DNA from: Microbispora hainanensis
Lineage (GTDB): Bacteria > Actinomycetota > Actinomycetes > Streptosporangiales > Streptosporangiaceae
Assembly (NCBI RefSeq): GCF_036186745.1
Contig: NZ_CP108086.1
Location: forward strand, 6,014,001 to 6,078,000
Direction: 5' to 3'
Length of the DNA stretch: 64,000 nucleotides
Both the position numbers and the translations under genes were made by a program. Shown piece after piece: positions 61,020 through 64,000 of the stretch. Each line of letters opens with the position of its first letter. Position 1 is the first letter of the stretch. The notes under the pieces were generated by a model. That model had not been told where the DNA came from. It ran no database searches and saw nothing but the letters and a program-made list of their open reading frames with translations.

Positions 61020-62453
61020 TCAGCGCGCCGCGCCCGCCGGGACCCGCTCGGCCGCCTCGGCGGCGAGCGCCGTACGGCGGCGCGCCCCGGGCACCAGCAG
61101 CGCAACGGCGACGGTGGCCGCCAGGGTCAGGGCCATCACCAGGAAGGCGGTGGTGAAGCCCGACTCGTACGGCAGGCCGTCGGGGCGCAGGTGGCCGGTG
61201 ACGAGGGCACTGATCGCGGCGGTGCCGATGGAGCCGCCGATGGTGCGGATGTTGGTGTTCATCCCGCCGGCGACGGCGGTCTGGCCGGCCGGCACGCTCT
61301 GCACGATCAGGTTGGTCATCGAGGCGTAGGCCAGGCCGAGACCGAGACCGAAGACGGCGGTCGCGACGGCGAGCTGCCAGGGCCGGTCGTGCCAGAGGGC
61401 GATGCCGCCGCTCGACAGCGCGCCGAGCGCGCATCCCCACACGAGCTGGGCCTTGACCCCGGCGACGCGCGAGAGCGGGCCGCTCACGGTGCCGGCGACG
61501 GCCATCGTGACGAGCATGGGCAGCATCAGCAGCCCGGCCTCGGTCACGCTCGATCCGAATCCGTAGCCGGTCACGCCCACCGGAATCTGCATGAACTGCG
61601 GCAGGAACGCGTACGAGGCGAACATCCCGGCGCCGAACAGCAGGGCCACCAGGTTGGTCGTCCACACGGCCGGGAGCCGCATCATGCGCATGTCGATCAG
61701 CGGGTCGCGGGAGCGCAGCTCGACCGTGATCCACGCGGCGAACAGCACCACGGCGCCCGCGAGCGGCACGACGACGGCGGCCGAACCCCAGCCCCAGGCG
61801 GACCCTTCGCTCAGCGGGACCAGCAGCGCCACCAGCCATCCGGACAGCAGCGCCGCGGCCGCCCAGTTGACCCGGCCGGGCGTGCGCACCGGCGACCGGG
61901 GCACGTTGCGGTACGCCAGGAACGCGGTGGCGACCACGATGATCGCCGGGATCCAGAACAGCCAGCGCCAGCCGGCGACGTCCACGATCGGGCCGGCGAG
62001 CACGATGCCGACGCCGCCGCCGACCGCGATGACGGCCGACAGGATGCCGACGATCGAGGGCACCCGGGTGGCGGGGAACTCGTCGCGCACGATCCCGAAC
62101 GACACGGGGAACACGGCCCCGCCGAGGCCCTGGATGATCCGGGCGATGATCAGCACGCCGACGTTGGGGGCGACGGCGGCGACGACGCAGCCGAGCGCGA
62201 TGGCGGCCAGCCCGACGAGCAGCGTGCGGTCCTTGCCGATCATGTCGGCGATGCGGCCCAGCAGCGGCGTGGCGACGGACGCGGACAGCAGCCAGGCGGT
62301 GAGCACCCAGGTCACCGCGCTCTGGCTGGTGTGGAGGTCGTGCTGGATGGTGGACAGCACGGGGCTGACCAGGGACTGCAGCAGAGAGAACGAGGCCACG
62401 GCGGCTGCCAATGCGAGGAAGGTCAGCCGTTGCGGCGAGGTGGTGCGTGACAT
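61020..62453 (-). CDS. MFS drug efflux transporter (DHA2-like, 14 helices)
   Basis: 477 residues from ATG 62453, AAGGA eight bases upstream. Motif A GRIADMIGKDRT, motif C region AVIAVGGGVGIVLAGPIVD, and WRWLFWIPAI are present; helices 7-8 and a large periplasmic loop make fourteen membrane segments likely. It probably exports a toxic compound. TetR is encoded divergently, with palindromes in the 200-bp spacer. It shares a transcript with the SDR gene. Confidence 0.92.
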   Translation of the reverse strand: MSRTTSPQRLTFLALAAAVASFSLLQSLVSPVLSTIQHDLHTSQSAVTWVLTAWLLSASVATPLLGRIADMIGKDRTLLVGLAAIALGCVVAAVAPNVGVLIIARIIQGLGGAVFPVSFGIVRDEFPATRVPSIVGILSAVIAVGGGVGIVLAGPIVDVAGWRWLFWIPAIIVVATAFLAYRNVPRSPVRTPGRVNWAAAALLSGWLVALLVPLSEGSAWGWGSAAVVVPLAGAVVLFAAWITVELRSRDPLIDMRMMRLPAVWTTNLVALLFGAGMFASYAFLPQFMQIPVGVTGYGFGSSVTEAGLLMLPMLVTMAVAGTVSGPLSRVAGVKAQLVWGCALGALSSGGIALWHDRPWQLAVATAVFGLGLGLAYASMTNLIVQSVPAGQTAVAGGMNTNIRTIGGSIGTAAISALVTGHLRPDGLPYESGFTTAFLVMALTLAATVAVALLVPGARRRTALAAEAAERVPAGAAR

Positions 62454-62598
62454 CGAGATCCTTCGACAGGAGGAACCGGCACGACGAGGCGCGCCGGTGA
62501 CGACGCCCCGGTTGAGGGGACGGCGCATGACAAAGCGAACGATCAGGGGGCGTTGACACAGGGGGGGACGCGAACGCGAATGCCCGCCTGCTAAAGTC

Positions 62599-62634
62599 GA
62601 GGCGTGCCTCCACATTAGCGGAGGTAACCCTCCG
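62599..62634. promoter_or_regulatory. Paired inverted repeats in the MFS/TetR divergent spacer
   Basis: GAGGC-GT-GCCTC (62599-62610) and CGGAGG-TAAC-CCTCCG (62619-62634) are perfect dyads 8 bp apart, 23 bases before the TetR start. They are candidate TetR operators that would shut both promoters. Confidence 0.6.
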
Positions 62635-62656
62635 GTTCAACCTCGGGAGGAGACCG

Positions 62657-63235
62657 GTGAACGAGAAGGCGGCCGAAGGCCCCCGGACGAGGGTGCGGCG
62701 TCCCCAGCGCGCCGACGCGCGGCGCAACTTCGACGCGCTGCTCGCCGCCGCGCGGGAGGCGTTCGCCGAGCGCGGGACGGATGCGTCCCTGGAGGACATC
62801 GCCCGGCGCGCCGGCGTCGGCATCGGCACGCTCTACCGCAACTTCCCCACGCGGCAGGACCTGTTCGACAGCGTCTACCTGGACGAGATCGACGAGCTGT
62901 GCGACGCCGCGCGGCAGGCCGCCGACCTGCCGCCGTGGGAGGCGCTGGCCGCCTGGCTGCGCCGGTTCGTGGACTACGCGGCCACCAAACGGGCCATCTA
63001 CGAGGCGCTCAACCGCGACTCGGAGATGATGCGGTCGAGCCGCGTCGCGATGTACGAGGCGGGGCAGCCGCTGTTCGACCGGGCGAGGGAGGCCGGGGTG
63101 ATCCGCGGCGACGTGACCTTCGACGACGTCCTGCGGATGGTCTCCGGCATCACCGGAGCCGGGTTCGTCGACGAGGATCAGCGCGAGCGGGTGCTGGGCA
63201 TGGCCCTCGACGGCGTACGGGCCCGCCCGGCCTGA
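62657..63235 (+). CDS. TetR-family repressor of the MFS-SDR operon
   Basis: 192 residues from GTG 62657 with GGGAGGAG upstream. DNA-binding domain RRNFDALLAAAREAFAERGTDASLEDIARRAGVGIGTLYRNFPTRQDLF. The C-terminal domain belongs to the SbtR-like TetR group (MRSSRVAMYEAGQPLFDRARE). Directly after its stop the remnant of a glycoside hydrolase begins on the other strand. Confidence 0.93.
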   Translation: MNEKAAEGPRTRVRRPQRADARRNFDALLAAAREAFAERGTDASLEDIARRAGVGIGTLYRNFPTRQDLFDSVYLDEIDELCDAARQAADLPPWEALAAWLRRFVDYAATKRAIYEALNRDSEMMRSSRVAMYEAGQPLFDRAREAGVIRGDVTFDDVLRMVSGITGAGFVDEDQRERVLGMALDGVRARPA

Positions 63236-63700
63236 ACCATGCCGGGCCACTCGTAGGGGAAACTCCGGTAGATGTCGGTCATGTAGATGTACACGTCGCC
63301 GCCGGTGCTGCCGGCGAGCGGCTTGACCACCTTCAGCGCATCTGATGATGCCGGGCCGTTCGGGATCGTCACGAAGGGGCGGTCGTTCAGTCGGTCGGCC
63401 CGCCGGGGAGTGACAGGGCCTGCGTGCCGTCGGGACCCACGGCGGTCGTGGCGGAGCCCGGATTGGACAGGGTCCCGTCCAGGCCGGAGGGGAGCGGTCC
63501 TCGACGACGCCGCTCGACAGGTCGCCGTCGAAGTCGTAGTGGAGGACGAGTGCCGGTTCGGCGGCGCCGTCCGCCGGAAGGGCGTGCGCCGGCACGGCGG
63601 CGAGGAGGAGCGCGGCCGTCACGCGGACGGGGCGAGAAAGGGGGCGAGGCGTGCGCCTGCGTGCTCGCCCGGGCAAGGGTACGGCCATGCGCTGTCCCAT
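63236..63700 (-). pseudogene. Remnant of a secreted LamG-glycoside hydrolase gene
   Basis: Three minus-strand frames carry consecutive pieces of one protein. First, a signal peptide (RVTAALLLAAVPAHALPADG) and LamG start (LVLHYDFDGDLSSGVVEDRS) near 63700-63500. Second, LDGTLSNPGSATTAVGPDG and ALSLPGGP. Third, DRPFVTIPNG followed by SSDALKVVKPLAGSTGGDVYIYMTDIYRSFPYEWPG. The last piece aligns with NGDALKIADGFFAAGGEEIVVYMQDVYSKWPYENLG in the large GH-A enzyme at 9.4-12.1 kb. The catalytic and downstream parts are gone: similarity stops at 63236, where the TetR gene ends. Confidence 0.75.
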
Positions 63701-64000
63701 TCGGGCAGGGGCGCCGAGTCGTCCGCCGATCTGTCCGCCGGCCGGCCGCGCTCACCCGCGACGGCCCCCTGCCCGGTGAGTGAGGTCGGGGATCGGGACG
63801 CGTCGAATCGATTCGCGCACCGATTCGACCGGACGATAAGGGCGCTGCCGCGAACGGTCAAGCACCGGAAACCTCTCCGGCACATCGTCGTCATCATGTC
63901 GGCGCGCTCCCTCCAGGCGGGCGTCCCGGAAATCAGGCCGCGTACCCCATTGACGGGTGCACCGGGGCGGGCCTATCGTCGGCGAACCGATTCGCCGAAC
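63701..64000. promoter_or_regulatory. Upstream region of the hydrolase remnant with LacI-type sites
   Basis: No gene is supported. CGAATCGATTCG (63804-63815) is a perfect palindrome of LacI type. GTCGAATCG and CGATTCGAC (63802-63829) form a larger 9-bp-arm dyad around it. CGAACCGATTCG (63983-63994) repeats the site with one change near the window edge. They suggest that the former hydrolase, or a gene beyond the edge, was under LacI control. Confidence 0.6.

Overview
The window is one contiguous piece of a very G+C-rich actinomycete chromosome. Coding density is high, GTG and TTG starts are common, wobble positions are almost all G or C, and large open frames shadow most genes on the opposite strand. 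The gene mix (secreted pentosan hydrolases, many LacI/TetR/PadR/MarR regulators, major facilitator pumps, SpoIIE phosphatase, P450 with its own ferredoxin) fits a soil or plant-litter actinomycete. Streptosporangiaceae-like genera are my guess, not something the sequence proves. I saw no rRNA, tRNA, CRISPR array, integrase or transposase.

Layout. 1-8 kb: a partial FAH-fold sugar-acid dehydratase, a frameshifted membrane protein, a 2-hydroxyacid dehydrogenase, a formaldehyde dehydrogenase, an orphan histidine kinase and a TetR-ferredoxin-P450 cassette. 8-19.3 kb: a glycosyltransferase, then a minus-strand carbohydrate locus (GH36 alpha-galactosidase, binding protein, two permeases, large secreted GH-A hydrolase) preceded by a cluster of palindromic operators and a LacI regulator. 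19.4-34.6 kb: AraC, a beta-propeller-like secreted protein, two oxidoreductases, two efflux pumps, a TPP enzyme, a SpoIIE phosphatase, a KtrAB-like potassium system, an SGNH hydrolase with TetR, and PadR. 34.9-46.6 kb: secreted enzymes for plant pentosans (GH54 arabinofuranosidase, GH11 xylanase, ricin-GH43 arabinanase) plus a cell-wall amidase and several unknown proteins. 47-49 kb: an NmrA-like protein and a haloalkane dehalogenase. 49.3-58.3 kb: a four-gene SMC/plasmid-defence operon (Wadjet, jetABCD of the DUF2397/2398/2399 class). 58.4-63.2 kb: a frameshifted acyl-CoA synthetase and an SDR-MFS-TetR efflux locus. The right edge holds the broken remnant of a LamG-glycoside hydrolase gene with LacI-type operators upstream.

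How parts work together. The GH54 and GH43 genes, about 10 kb apart, carry almost the same 14-bp LacI-type palindrome upstream and would release arabinose together. The xylanase has a good promoter overlapped by GAAANTTTC-like elements. The galactoside locus has two identical 14-bp operators exactly 30 bp apart. No transporter ATPase is present, as expected where a shared MsiK-type ATPase is used.

Outstanding features are the operator clusters, the jetABCD operon, several genes broken by frameshift or truncation, and an unusual abundance of in-frame minisatellites (12-, 15-, 21- and 33-bp units) in otherwise unrelated genes.
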